DNA of 64,000 bases, taken from assembly GCA_013399115.1 (NCBI GenBank), contig VXAA01003842.1:8716-72715 (forward strand), in the 5' to 3' direction. The DNA comes from Anseranas semipalmata (taxonomy: Eukaryota > Chordata > Aves > Anseriformes > Anseranatidae). The translations under genes and the position numbers were made by a program. The notes below the pieces were generated by a model. That model saw nothing but the letters and a program-made list of their open reading frames with translations. It had not been told where the DNA came from and did no database searches. Positions 21,430 through 32,799 of the stretch are shown one piece after another (within the stretch, counting starts at the first letter, position 1; each line of letters starts with the position of its first letter).

Positions 21430-22840
21430 TTTTCACAAAGGCTTGTCAAAACCTCCCAGCTCCCTCAGCAGAACTGTGCCAGGAAAGTCCTACACCTGCG
21501 AGCCAGCCACGGTTTTAGGATGAGCTCTGGAGCAACGCAGAGATGGAAGGCATCCAAATCCTGGCTCGGTCTGCTGTGCTGGCAGGTCCCCTTAACATCC
21601 CTGGATCCTGGGAGCCTGCGGGTAGGATACTCCAGGAGATACCCCAGGATTCACCCACTCCAGAGGTGCTCAGGCATGCTGACATCACAGCCCCAGGACA
21701 TCAGAGCAGCACCAGCGCTGGAAGCCCTGGAATAACAGCCGTGCCAGAAGATCAGGCCCGTAGCGCGGGGCGCTCGGCGGCTGGATGTTTTATTAGGCTT
21801 TGGCATCTACCCATGAAGTGCAGAAGACATCAGCAGTAGGTGTGCTTGATGACTTGCTTTCTTGTGTGGTTTGATTGGAATTGATGAAATGAGCACAGAC
21901 TTCTCCAAAACTGAGCCGGAAGAAGGCGTGTCATTCTCCAGAAGCAATTCCCCCTGCCCTGAGAAGTGATATTCCCCATGAGCCGGAAGAATAGGAGTTT
22001 TCAAAGCTATTGTTCAAAATCATGACAATTTCATCCTCATTATAGATTTTTTTCCCTCATCCTCCCCACCCCAATAGTGAGGCAGAGGAATATTATCTGT
22101 TCCAGCACACCATGAAGCAGATTTCTCAGCTTGCGTAAATCAGCATAGCTCCACCGAAGCCATGGATGCATGCCAACTTGCACCTATGCGGGAATCTGGT
22201 CTCGTATTTTTGCATCTCGGATTTCGGCAGGCCTCCCCGGACGAGGCTGAGGGAGGCTCCAGCAAGGCACAAACTACCTGCTTATCTGATGTCTGATCCC
22301 AGTTGACAAACCGACATCACGGGACCACGTGCAACGGAAACACGGCTGATAACGTGCAAAGAAAAATGCTGTCTTCTGCCGTGTGCGCGCGGTTGTAACT
22401 CTTCTGAAAGCTTTGCTAAAAAAACATTTTTTCACCTGTAATGAGAAGGCTGCCTTGCCTTGCCTGGGCTCTGTAAGTGCGTGCTGACAGGCTGTGCGTA
22501 ATGTCATCTCCCTGCTGTAAGCCCCGTTCCAAGTTCGGAAATCCAGCGGGCGGGATGGAGGACTGTTCTGCTGGAAGGGGGGCGGCGTTATTTTATTTTT
22601 AAGTTTTCGCTCCATTGCCTGATTTTTCAGAAGCTTTCAGACTCTGGTAAGAGCAAAATTTGTCCCAAACCCACACAGTCCACCCAAACCAAACAAAACA
22701 ATAAACTGGATCACCCTTTATTTCTGTATCAACGTAAGACGTGGTGCTTCTGCAGTACAGCAGAGCAAAGGAGGTTGCTCTTGGTCCTAACCTAACAGGT
22801 TGATACAGGTGATTAATAATCACCATTAATTGAAGTCAAG
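21430..22840. other. Unique non-coding block at the composition boundary
   Basis: Mixed sequence with only short, overlapping open frames. CpG is still common at 22200-22560 and becomes rare to the right. No gene or repeat recognised. Confidence 0.4.
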
Positions 22841-23300
22841 TTGTCCTTCAGACCAGCAAACCTCTGTGGTTACCTGGAACCCAGTTCACTATCTACCCAC
22901 AGTAGCCTCTGCACTCATTTCACATAAAAATACCCAAGCTTTTGCTTCATGCATATCTGTATTTTATGTATTTTATCAAATTAATTAATACTCACAACCC
23001 ACTTGGGTCAAAAAGTAGAGTAATTAAAGACTAGAAATGATTTGCTGGTTGCTGTGTGTTTCCTTCATGAAACATCCTCTCCATACCAAGGAGATGTGCT
23101 GCTGGCGGGGTGCCTGCTGGGCTGTGCCCCTGTGCAGTGGCTGCCCCAAGCCCATCTGATGCTTTGCAAACCATGATGCTGTCATCCAGACTTGTGTGTT
23201 CCAGCAGATGCCAGTCTGAATCCATGGGAGTGACGAGGCGTGGTGAGAACAGTGTTGTGAGATAGTCCCTTACTAACTTCAGCTAGAAATTTAGGAGTCT

Positions 23301-23618
23301 TTAGAGTCGCAGCTCTTTGCAGTTACACCAGTTATGCTGGACTGGCCCTGAAGTCACAGCAGTCCTTTGCATGGCCTTTCTCCTGTTTGCTTTCACACAT
23401 CCTCCACTCATCACACAGTAAACCTCTTCACCCACCCTGTTCCTAGACCACATCGAGGAGGTGGGTCCTTGCGAAAGGTGACTTCTTCCAAAATCCACCT
23501 TTCTCAGCCTTTCCAGCTGCTGCTCCACCTCACAGACTTTGCATGAGATTGCACTGCTGTTCATTTCCCTTCCTCTTGAGTCTGTGCTCAGTGCGCAGGG
23601 CTGAAGCGTGGCATTTCA
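23301..23618 (-). pseudogene. CR1-like retrotransposon ORF1 remnant
   Basis: A minus-strand open stretch of about 105 codons, closed by a stop just upstream at 23616-23618. It reads a Cys-x-x-Cys pair, then a short heptad-like 'VEQQLERLRK', then 'GEEVYCVMSGG' and 'KANRRKAMQRTAVTSGPVQ'. CR1 ORF1 proteins carry a Cys-containing N-terminal part, a coiled coil and a basic linker before their esterase domain, and this order fits. I see no esterase motif downstream (lower coordinates). The fragment is truncated and cannot be active. It could instead be a chance frame. Confidence 0.35.
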
Positions 23619-24238
23619 CCAAGATGCTCGCTACCCTGCAGCATCAAGCCTGGGGCACAAACGCCTCTTCTTACCTTGTACCAGTACCGCTTCTCTACCA
23701 AGAGCACAGTATTTAATCAGCAAATAAGAACTGTAATTTGGTTTCCTGGCGCTGCATGTAGGACACGCTTTCTGCTGTGTTCTTTGCTCTTTTGGTTAAT
23801 CAGTCTTTTTCTGCGAAACTCTTCATGTACATGTTGGGAAGGAGACAGTAAGTCACAAAGCTCTTAACATTTTCTCTTTGTGAAGAAATCTGGCATTTCA
23901 TCTTTAAATACTTATTCAACTTGTTCCTTAGTATAGTCTTAATATAGCTGCTTTACAGTGTTCCAGTAACAGCCAGGCACCATCTCATAATAGTGACTCA
24001 TCTTCTTATCCAAGACTATACATATTCCTTACAAAAACACACCACTGAGCACTCTTAAATATTTACCTCATCTCCAGAGAAGAGATAGGCCTGGTATCAG
24101 TAGGTCTGAGCCAGGGTTTGCATCCACGTTTAGATCCCAGGTTCTCAGCTCACACTGCATTTTCTAGAAAGCTCAGCTCTGAGCACTCAGAGCTTGCCTC
24201 TTGGCTCTGCTCAGAGGTCTTTGTGCTGTTTCCTGCAG

Positions 24239-24310
24239 AGCAGTGGAAAAGCAATCCCATCCTGTCCTGGGGACTTCACTTGGATGAACTGAACGGAGCA
24301 ATGACACTAG
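24239..24310 (+). other. Candidate 72-base micro-exon
   Basis: Acceptor TGCTGTTTCCTGCAG (AG at 24237-24238) and donor CTAG/GTGAGT at 24311 frame 72 bases, open in phase 1-1. The encoded stretch reads 'QWKSNPILSWGLHLDELNG' onward, with no known domain. Phase-symmetric short exons are typical of real alternative exons, but chance pairing is possible. Confidence 0.2.
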
Positions 24311-24599
24311 GTGAGTCCAGCATACACTCTATAGGTTCATTCCTGCAGGGACAGGAGGATGATTGGGTGCCCTACAGCCCAACATCTCAGACGTCTCACT
24401 CGCCAGCAGGAGTCCCGGGAGGAGGAAGCAGGACTGCAAGTTCAGCTTCGAGTTTCTAACGCGACATCCTAGGATTGACTTGCTGTAGATCAGGTCAGAC
24501 CAAACTCTGAGCCCACTTCCACTGATTTTGCAACATTGCAAAAAGCACTGACGCTAGCCAAGTCGTTCCCACATAAACAAGAACAAAATCAAGTGGATG

Positions 24600-25950
24600 A
24601 AACTTGGATCTGGACAAGGGTGCTCAGATCCAACTTGTTGGCTTGAGCTGTCCTGTAACTAACGTCCAACTTGGGCTGCGAGAGCAGCAGAGCAGAACTT
24701 GCATGACTTTCTCTCCTTTCTCAGCCTGACCAAGGAGTCATCATTGTCCCAGGCAACAACCGTCATTTCTAACACTCAGTGCTTTCTGTATTTACACATA
24801 CACGCTCCCTCAAGGTCACCTTTTGGCTGCTTCTTTCCCACCTCCTGGAGTCCAGCATTATCTCTGCTGATTGTTTCCAATTATAACACATTCTTGGTTT
24901 TTTGACTTTTCAGATAACACTGAAACTTCTTCCAAGCTACTTTGTCTTCCTGCCAGTACCTTTTCAAGCTGATGGGAGATGCATGTATCTTATATCTCAC
25001 AAGACTGGCTTCTAACTCTAGGCATGTGGGCAGAATACGGTTGTGCTAAAGCATTACATACAACAGAAAATTGGGCTAATACAAAGAAGGCTGTAAATTA
25101 ATAGCAGTTCAAAATGTATCAATATTTTCAGTTTGTTTCCTAGGCTCTTAGAAAGCCAAACTGTGAAGGTACAGACTAAGAAAACAATAACAATCACAGA
25201 CCAGAATAAGATAACATCTCCCCAAGCTGCTTCTTACAAATTCCTGCTGGGCAGGTTGGATGGAGCTCCGCGCAGTTTCGTGTCTTTCACTGGTTTCCTC
25301 AGGCCAAGCAAGGAAGCAGCCACCGTAACTCAAATTCAAGCATTAAGGGCAGCACTTATCCAGGTGGTCCCACCAAAGGCTTTGCAGGATCACAAGTCTG
25401 GACCAGCTCCAGATGAGCAACTACTGCTGTTTTGTCCACATCAGGTGTCTGGAGAACCCAGCCATAGCCCTGGCCATTACCACCCAGCTCTGTCCTTCTG
25501 TCTTCACCCTCCCCTCCGATTCCTCCTCCCTGCACAGCAGCAGCAAGAGCCCAGCTTGGCTCTGCCTCCTGAGTCTTTAGACAACAACGTGCAGCTTTGC
25601 CTAAGCTGATGAGAAACCCTGAGCCACTTTTTGGAAATCCCACTTCCACCAAGGCCAGAGTATCCGGTCCTCAGTGGCTGCATATCTTGCTGAAGCCACC
25701 AAAGCCAACGGAGCTGTGCAGAAACACACCACCTGACTTACTTGGCTCTAAATCTTTGATTATTGACTTCAATGGGAAGAAACTGCAGGCCTCCATGACT
25801 TTTTGCTGACCCTAGAGGAGTTAAGCAATAAACTGTTCTCTTGTCATGTGCAACTCCCATAGGATCTCCCAGTTGAACAGACCATGAGCGTATGCAAGGT
25901 AAGCAGCCCAGCATTTGGAGAGCACAACAACAGCGCTATGGCTGAGAATG
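24600..25950. other. Unique non-coding block
   Basis: An open frame at 25133-25609 (+, 158 codons) has no recognised domain and overlaps a minus-strand frame. The only repeat-like signal is the 'attgacttcaatggga' core at 25762-25777. Confidence 0.4.
25762..25777. repeat. Palindromic MITE-like core
   Basis: ATTGACTTCAATGGGA is the centre of a palindromic repeat family common in sauropsids; see the longer copy at 51638-51742. Here only the core remains. Confidence 0.3.
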
Positions 25951-25959
25951 CTAATTGTT

Positions 25960-26130
25960 CTCCATCGCCCCCAGTGATTTTAACATTTCATAATTCCTCC
26001 GCTGGCTGACAGCTGGATTCTTCTCTAATTAGAAACCACTTGTAGTTGAAAAATCAGACATTTCCTGGAACTTAAATAGCCAATTTTCCACAAGTCAGAA
26101 TCTAGCGATGCAATCCTACAGTTCCTTTCT
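25960..26130. promoter_or_regulatory. Candidate regulatory element
   Basis: It contains the palindromic homeodomain site CTAATTAG (about 26026-26033) followed at once by a RUNX-type AAACCAC, in unique AT-rich sequence. No reading frame. Confidence 0.3.
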
Positions 26131-26257
26131 AAACATGCTGGAAAAAATCATAGGATCATGCTGGATAAGTAGAAAAAGGGATTTTGATGACTTGACTTTC
26201 CTGCATTCAAATACATACGTTCCTAGATCTTCATATTACAGCTAATCTTGTAAGTTG

Positions 26258-26312
26258 TTTTTCTTTTCTTTTTTTTTCTTTTTTTCTTTCTTTCTTTTTT
26301 TTTTTTTTTTTT
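26258..26312. repeat. Polypyrimidine T/CTTT tract
   Basis: Fifty-plus bases of T with regular C interruptions, ending in a run of about 18 T. Low complexity. Confidence 0.9.
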
Positions 26313-26314
26313 AA

Positions 26315-26600
26315 GGAAGATTTTAATAACATTCATTGATAAAACTGCAATTTAATGTTTTTAAAAGGCAGCATGTTCTTAAACATCGTGGATAAGTTTG
26401 TTAAAGACAGAGTTGCCATCTGACTATACAATTATGCACTTGTGCTTTAGGAAACATGCCTTTATTCATAATCATAGCAGAATAAATATTGTTTTTTCCT
26501 TAACCAGTTGCCTCAGGATTGGTCCATTTTCTCTCTGTTGCAAACTGGTATAATAATAAAGGGATGAAAAACTCTAAACTCCCAAGCCTTCAGCTATAGC
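26315..26600. promoter_or_regulatory. Candidate regulatory element
   Basis: AT-rich complex sequence with TTTAATAACATTCATTGAT, AATTATGCA (POU-like) and GGATTGG (inverted CCAAT). No reading frame or recognised repeat. Confidence 0.2.
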
Positions 26601-26619
26601 AAAGGCAAAAGGAAAAGGC

Positions 26620-28500
26620 CTTGGACAGCTGCTGGCCTTCAGGAAACTCCACGAACAGAGGCCTACGGCTCTGCATCCTAATTACATCCTTGGGGAACAA
26701 CAGAGAAGACAGAGCCCTGAACACTCACACCAGTGGAGGTAGTAACAGTAACACCATTTGACAGCACGTCTTCTCAACTGCTCTTTTCTGTTCCAGAACC
26801 CACAAATGCATTTTTCAGTCTATCTCTTGTGGTCATGGGAAAGAAATAACCCTTCAGCTGCAAGTGATTAAAAAGGGTGATGCTTGAGTTTGCAAGCAGC
26901 CTGAAAAGAGAGGTGGTGGAAGTTTGAAGAGCCTGCCTGTCCCTGTGAACTGTGTACCGTGACCTTCTGGAGGGATGTCACCTAACTGCATCTTTGCCTT
27001 AATTAAGAGAGGACAACTGCAAATGGAGAATAAGCATCACATACTTAAAGTGACCTTTGAAACTGTGACTGCATGAAGCAGCTGCCCCAAACTGGAAACC
27101 CTGAGGCAAGAGCTCAGAAGCCACTGCATCTGGGGCATCTGCATGCCAAGTACCTTCTGGAGAAAGCTATTCTGTTTGCGAAAGAAATTACTTGCTCGAA
27201 AAACATATATATATATATATTTTTTCTTCCCCTTGGGGCAGCTGGGTTTTCCCCAGAATATCCTATTCTCATGGTCTTGTCTATTTTGGCATCGCAACTG
27301 AGAAATGTATGAATGAAATCCACTACTAGAGTCTTCTGCCAGAGTCAAAATCCCTCCTTCGAAGAGGACGGATTGGCAGAGCACCTCCTGCTCACCAAGA
27401 GAAGGGCTGTGCCAAATGACCTCTATTTTGCTCGCTGTTCCTTGAGGAACAGGGCTTCCCACACAGCCCAGCCCATCCACCCTCAGCCTGCGAGATGGCA
27501 GCTGCCTCCACCTGGGAGCACGGTGCTATGCTTCGGGCAATGGGCTCAGGGAAGGCAGCTGAGGAGGCAGCAGGTATTTGCCCATGGAGAAACAGAGCCA
27601 AACCGGAGGCAGCTTGAGACCTCTCCTCTCAGAGCATTTGCACATCTGAGACCTTACCCCATCCTCAGCTCATTTAAAACACAGGTGAGAAGCTGTGGCA
27701 AATGCTCTGGAAACGACACAGATCATCATGCTCTATAGTTTGTCCCTAGACAGCATCTTATCCAAGGTCTGGTTTGCCAAAGGCATTTAAAAAGCTTCCT
27801 TGACCTTCAGCAAGGAAAAGGGAAAATAAGGAAGAACACCTGTTTTAAGGAATAGGAGCAATTCTGGAGAGCATATGCAGAGGCTTCCAGAGGGGTTTTA
27901 AAATGGACTTGTCAAGAAACTTAAATGGAAATGTTATTCCTAAAGTTTATTCTAAGATTTGTGCATACTTAACCCATAAACCCACAGCAAACAAACACTG
28001 TATAAAAGCCCCATGGGTAAACAGAAATAACAAAGCCCGCATAGATCACTATGGTTGTGTTGGAGGAAATCTTTTTGGAAGAGACTGTTTGACTCATTTT
28101 CAGCCTTTCTGCCAGTGCTCAGTTTTATACAGTGCACAGAAGAATATGTTTCTTCTAGTGAAATTCTGCTTAGTGGGAGTACTGAAGCCTGTTCAGCAAA
28201 ATCTATGATGCCGAACTAAGTCTTAGCCCAGTTATTAGTGCTCGAAAGGTATCTGAAGATTTTCAATAATAAGGAAGGCTAAACAGAGATGTCTGTTTTT
28301 CATAATTGCACAGTGCTCCCAAGACAGCTGTTCAGCCATCTTGAAAATCAATGTTTTGATGCCCTTTGAACCTTCTTTTCCTGTTGAGTGTCTCTCCTAC
28401 AGGTTGCTCCCCAGGATGAAAACAATAAAAGCAAATATATAACAGTAAAGGCCTGAGGTTAATGTCTTTAACAAGATAATGTTACTTAAGGGAACTGTAA
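26620..28500. other. Unique non-coding block
   Basis: Open frames at 27037-27480 (-) and 27313-27738 (+) overlap each other and read through a TA repeat (27205-27220), so they are not credible. No repeat family recognised. Confidence 0.4.
27205..27225. repeat. (TA)n microsatellite
   Basis: Eight to ten TA units followed by T6. Confidence 0.85.
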
Positions 28501-28539
28501 ACCAAATCATTCCTAAATTCCATTTGTTCTTTGCAATCT

Positions 28540-28760
28540 AGGATATATTATGAAACCATATGTGTGCATATGGATGTGTATGTAATGTGCAAGACTTTTT
28601 ACAGTAATGTGACTGCATTTGCACATTGTATATTCCAGAATCCCTATATCACATGGATTGCTGCAAATTACTATTATTCTAACTATTAATTGGCTTATTA
28701 ATACCTTGCTATTGGAGCTGTGTCATAAAAGATCCCATAGTTGTGTAACTGGCTACAAGT
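28540..28760. promoter_or_regulatory. Candidate conserved regulatory element
   Basis: AT-rich, complex and without CpG. It holds ACTATTAATTGGCTTATTAAT with two TTAAT cores, CATATGTGTGCATATG (E-box/CATATG pair near 28557-28572), and a TTTGCAC repeat. No reading frame. Confidence 0.3.
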
Positions 28761-28769
28761 CCAATGTGT

Positions 28770-30330
28770 AAGATCTAAAAAAAATTACATTAGTTCATTT
28801 TACCAAGTAGAATTTCTTTCTTTGGACTTAATATCCAAAGGCAATTAATTCCAACAAACAGGTATATGCCCTTAATATTTTTTAATTTTCACCAGAGAAG
28901 AACTTGGTAAAATTGCTTCAAGCTGCATTCCTTATGTATATATGAACACAGGGGAAAAAAAAGAAAAGAAGAGAAAACATGAAAGGGTAAATAGTCTCCT
29001 GATGCATGTGTACTGTTTTTATACCCAGTGAAAATTTATCTCAAGAAATGTTCAGGTTACTCTCTCCAGAAATTACTTTTGCAACATTCTTAGATATTCC
29101 CTGCAATTCAATTAGCTTCAGGCATCTGACCCTCTGTGTGTGTTTTTTCTTGATTTTCATGGAAATGTTAGATATAAATAAGTGCAGACCAAAGGAGCGA
29201 GACTAGTTTATTTAACTTTATATTACCTACAATACTATAAAACCTGGAAATAAAACAGAAACATAATCCTACCAAAACACTTTGGAGGTTGTCCAGAAAA
29301 ATCTAAGGACACTTGTTTCTGCTGATATCTACATCGCTGGACTCATTTCCATTAACACAAGTTAATGGAAATCCCTGCCAGTGGGAATCAACGGCTATCA
29401 TAATCACTCTACAATGACACAAGCCTGAGCTCCGTGTCCCTCCAAATTACAAACCTATGTGGATGCCAAGGCAAAGAATAGGAGAACTGAGGATATGGTC
29501 ACCATGAAAAAAAGCCCTGACAGCTTTGGAAATGTTGACCTGAGACCATGCCTTCCTCCTTTGCCCAGCCTGTTGTCCCTACCCACGCATAGCACTTGTG
29601 TGTCAGAGGGTGACGAGTATGTGGCATGAGGTCTGCTACAGGGATCAGCCAGTAGGGTGCTTTCCTGCAAATCGAGAATCCATCCAAGTGGTCAGGATGG
29701 AAGAGAGAAAGATCTTCAATATATTTTATGGCAGGAATAAACTTAACTATTCATTTTAAATATCATTTATGAACACAACCTTAGGGCTTATTAATTGTCA
29801 AAATGCTTCCTTCTGTGCCTCAGCAGGAATATCACCCCACAGCTCAGAGCAGAACGGATAAACCAGCCCTGTTCTCTCATCTTTTTCAGGGCCTGTTCTA
29901 CACTTTTCCCACCTCAGATTGTACATGCCTTCACCAGTGCAGTATCTAGAAAGCTATAGGAGAGAGATGCTGTTTAAAAGCAGCGGGCATTTTCGTATGT
30001 ATTTATGAAAAGCAACAGATTAGCAAGGGCACAGATTTTCCTGATAGAAAATCTATTCCTAGAACGGAAGATCTTCTGTGGAAGACTAAAGGAAGACTTG
30101 CAGTCACGGTGTGACTATAAGGAAAACTGGAAGAAAAATTTCACTGTCACTTACCTTAAAATTTTATCCTGGGAGAAAAAGCTGAACCTGGCCTGGAGAA
30201 AGAGAAAGCTAAAGGGAGAGGGAGAAGATTTGACAATCATCTAATTGTGAGTGGCAGACAAAGGGCATAAGGAACAATTGTTCACTATTTCTGAGAATCT
30301 GGAAACTTCAATTTAAATGATCATGCACTG
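28770..30330. other. Unique AT-rich block
   Basis: Contains the perfect hairpin at 29345-29372 and a polypurine patch near 28953-28980. No gene, tRNA or repeat family recognised. Confidence 0.4.
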
Positions 30331-30339
30331 GTTCTGAAA

Positions 30340-30346
30340 CATATAT

Positions 30347-30383
<37 letters not shown>

Positions 30384-30386
30384 TTT
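30340..30386. repeat. (AT)n microsatellite
   Basis: About 47 bases of near-pure AT with one phase shift at 30357-30361; self-complementary and length-variable. Confidence 0.95.
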
Positions 30387-30714
30387 ATACCTCACCACTG
30401 CATGCTGTAAAACCCATTGTCCTAATGATGTTTTGGGTGCCAGGTACATAAATGGGTGTGAAGTACCAGTGAGAAATTCCTGCAAGAAAGACCCATTGGA
30501 GGCTCTTGACTCCATGAAACAGGTGCAGCCACGGGCAAAAGGAAGGTCCCTGAGCGTCCCGGTGCTGGGAGTGGGAAAATCACACTGGGACGTTCCTCAG
30601 ACCCTGCTGCCCTTTTCCTCTTGCCTGGGTGCTGCCCACGAGCCAGCAGCAGATGCGAAGCTGGGCTGACCCAGCCCGAACAGCTCCCTGTTCACCTCTT
30701 CCTCCAAAAAAGGC

Positions 30715-30840
30715 AGCATGAATGATTATTTCCATTTTATAGATGGGAAAGCAGAGGGATGCATGGATGTCAGCTGGCAGAACCGGAGCTCTGCATTTTA
30801 TTAGACAGCGGAGAATCACTGTCCTCTCCACTGGCCTGTC
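30715..30840 (+). repeat. MIR-like (CORE-SINE) remnant
   Basis: 'TTATTTCCATTTTATAGATG' then 'GGGAAAGCAGAGGGATG', 'GCTGGCAGAACCGGAGCTCT' and a closing 'CTGTCCTCTCCACTGG' follow the MIR order: cattttacagatgaggaaactgag, then tggcagagccggga, then tctttccactatgc. The best MIR match in the window; strand is as in the MIR consensus. Confidence 0.55.
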
Positions 30841-31219
30841 CCTCGGGGAAAGAACTACAAATTTGGGTACAAAAATGTAATGTTGAATAAAATCGGTATA
30901 TTTATATCTAAAAACCTTTTAGCACTTTTGGATCTCAGCTCTGTTTCCACTGATTAAAAGTTCCCTCTGTTTTGCAACTGATTTTTAAAGAGACCAAATA
31001 TCTAAGGTTTTTCCTGTACACTTACCAGTGTGAAATTCTCATTTTGGAAAAAGGAACCTCATTAGCATGGGATTTGGGATCCCTGGATGTGGAAACATAT
31101 GTGTTTCTAGCATTTATGTCAGAAAGACAAACTGACACTCCATGCTAATAAATATATTCTGAAACAATTGCAAAGAAACATTTACTTTGACCTCTCACTG
31201 AGGGGTTATTTTTAGATTT

Positions 31220-32640
31220 TTTTTTTTAAAGAAAAAAACACAAAAAGCCCCCAAAATCTTTTAATCTAATCTTGGCTATATTTTCCCCTCCAATGCCTAA
31301 GGGATACAAGATTATTTATAACAGGAAACCTTTGATTTCTGAGCTTTTATGTTTTTGCAATGTCCCAGTTCAAACTTACCAAAAAGAAAGAAAAAAAAAA
31401 AAAGGCATGTTGATTTTTAAGCAAAAAGCAAATTGCAGCACGTGCCTAGGGCTGACTCTCCCACTCATCAGAGCTACCCCTGCTACCTCCTGTCCTCCTG
31501 GAGAAGAATTAGGCCCACGCAAAGGGTTTTGGTAATCTCACCCGTCAGCAATGCAACCTCAGGAGCATGCAAGAGAGCAGCATCCCTTTCTGTGCCTTAC
31601 AGGAACAGCGGGAGACGTGGTGACAGATGCATTAAGAAACCCCCTGGGCATTTGCCTTCCCATTAGCACGGCCAGCGTGAGGTTTGCAGCTGGGTCAAGG
31701 AAGGAACCGAGCATCTCCCTGACAACAGCACGGCTGTAGGGTCCTGCCCCCATCTTCCCGAGCCCTGTGGAAAGTTTCCCACTGACTTCAGAGGTTGGAG
31801 TTAGGGCCATGAGAAGCATGTGGATGGCACTAACCCATTTTTCCACATTGCAAAATACATGTGCATGCAAGAGTAAGTGTAAAATCCAGCCCTGCCTCTT
31901 GGAGGGTTCTTCTCCAGAACCATCCAACGTGCACTTGAATAAGTCTGTTTTCTTCTCTGTATGAGGATCTTGCTCCACTCCTCTTCCCACCAAGCTGTTC
32001 CCACTTCTTTTATCTTTAGCATCACCTCTCCAGTCCTAAATGAAGAAGATACTGGCTCTGAGTGACAGCTATCAGTCACCACAGGTAGATATGATATAGC
32101 ATGGCCTCAGGGCTTTGCCTCGTCCAGCTGGGTGGTTCATGTAGACACAAGGTATGCTCGTACAAATTGCTGTTATTTTCAGTAAAGCTATCCCTGCAGG
32201 ACACAACCCAATGGAAAAACTGCTGCTGACAAAATTTCAGCTGGATGGGGGCCCACACAGCAGAGAAGACCTCGGGATTGGGTGTTGGATCTCCATCTCC
32301 CTGCGATTTTCTTTTCAAGTTTAAATAAAAAGCCTCTTTGATGCCTCAGTCCTTATGAGGGCTCAGAATAATGGCATGTTTATTATGAGAGATTAATTCT
32401 TTTTTTTTCTTGGAAATTTCTGCTTTGATTCCTCTAACGATTTATAAGCTTGTTGAAAGCAAAATGAAGGCAAGAAGCTGCTCAGTTGAGGAGATCTTAC
32501 TGCCAGGACCTGTCACTTCCATCTTGAATTACTTTCTATTGATATAATGTACGTTGAACAACATGGGTAAAAATGGATGGGAATACATATACATTTGTAA
32601 AGAGAGGGCTCTGCATCAGCATCTAAGTGTTTGCAGGCCT
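31220..32640. other. Unique non-coding block
   Basis: Holds A/T runs (31215-31240, 31390-31402), short overlapping open frames and a weak palindromic-repeat core ('CCCACTGACTTCAGAGG', 31778-31795). No gene recognised. Confidence 0.4.
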
Positions 32641-32780
32641 GGAAAAGTAAAATAAAGATAATAATAATAAAAAATCATGTGGTAATACATTTCCTGCAAA
32701 TGCCAATGCCCAGAAAAACAGGAAAGTTTCTTTGTATGTTTTAAAGACATATATATACATGTGTGTACATGTGTATGCAA
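32641..32780. repeat. AAT-rich and TATA/TGTG simple repeats
   Basis: An interrupted (AAT)n run at about 32648-32675 and a TA/CATG/TG tract at 32748-32779. Low complexity. Confidence 0.7.
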
Positions 32781-32799
32781 AATTAGGTCTTTGCAGATG

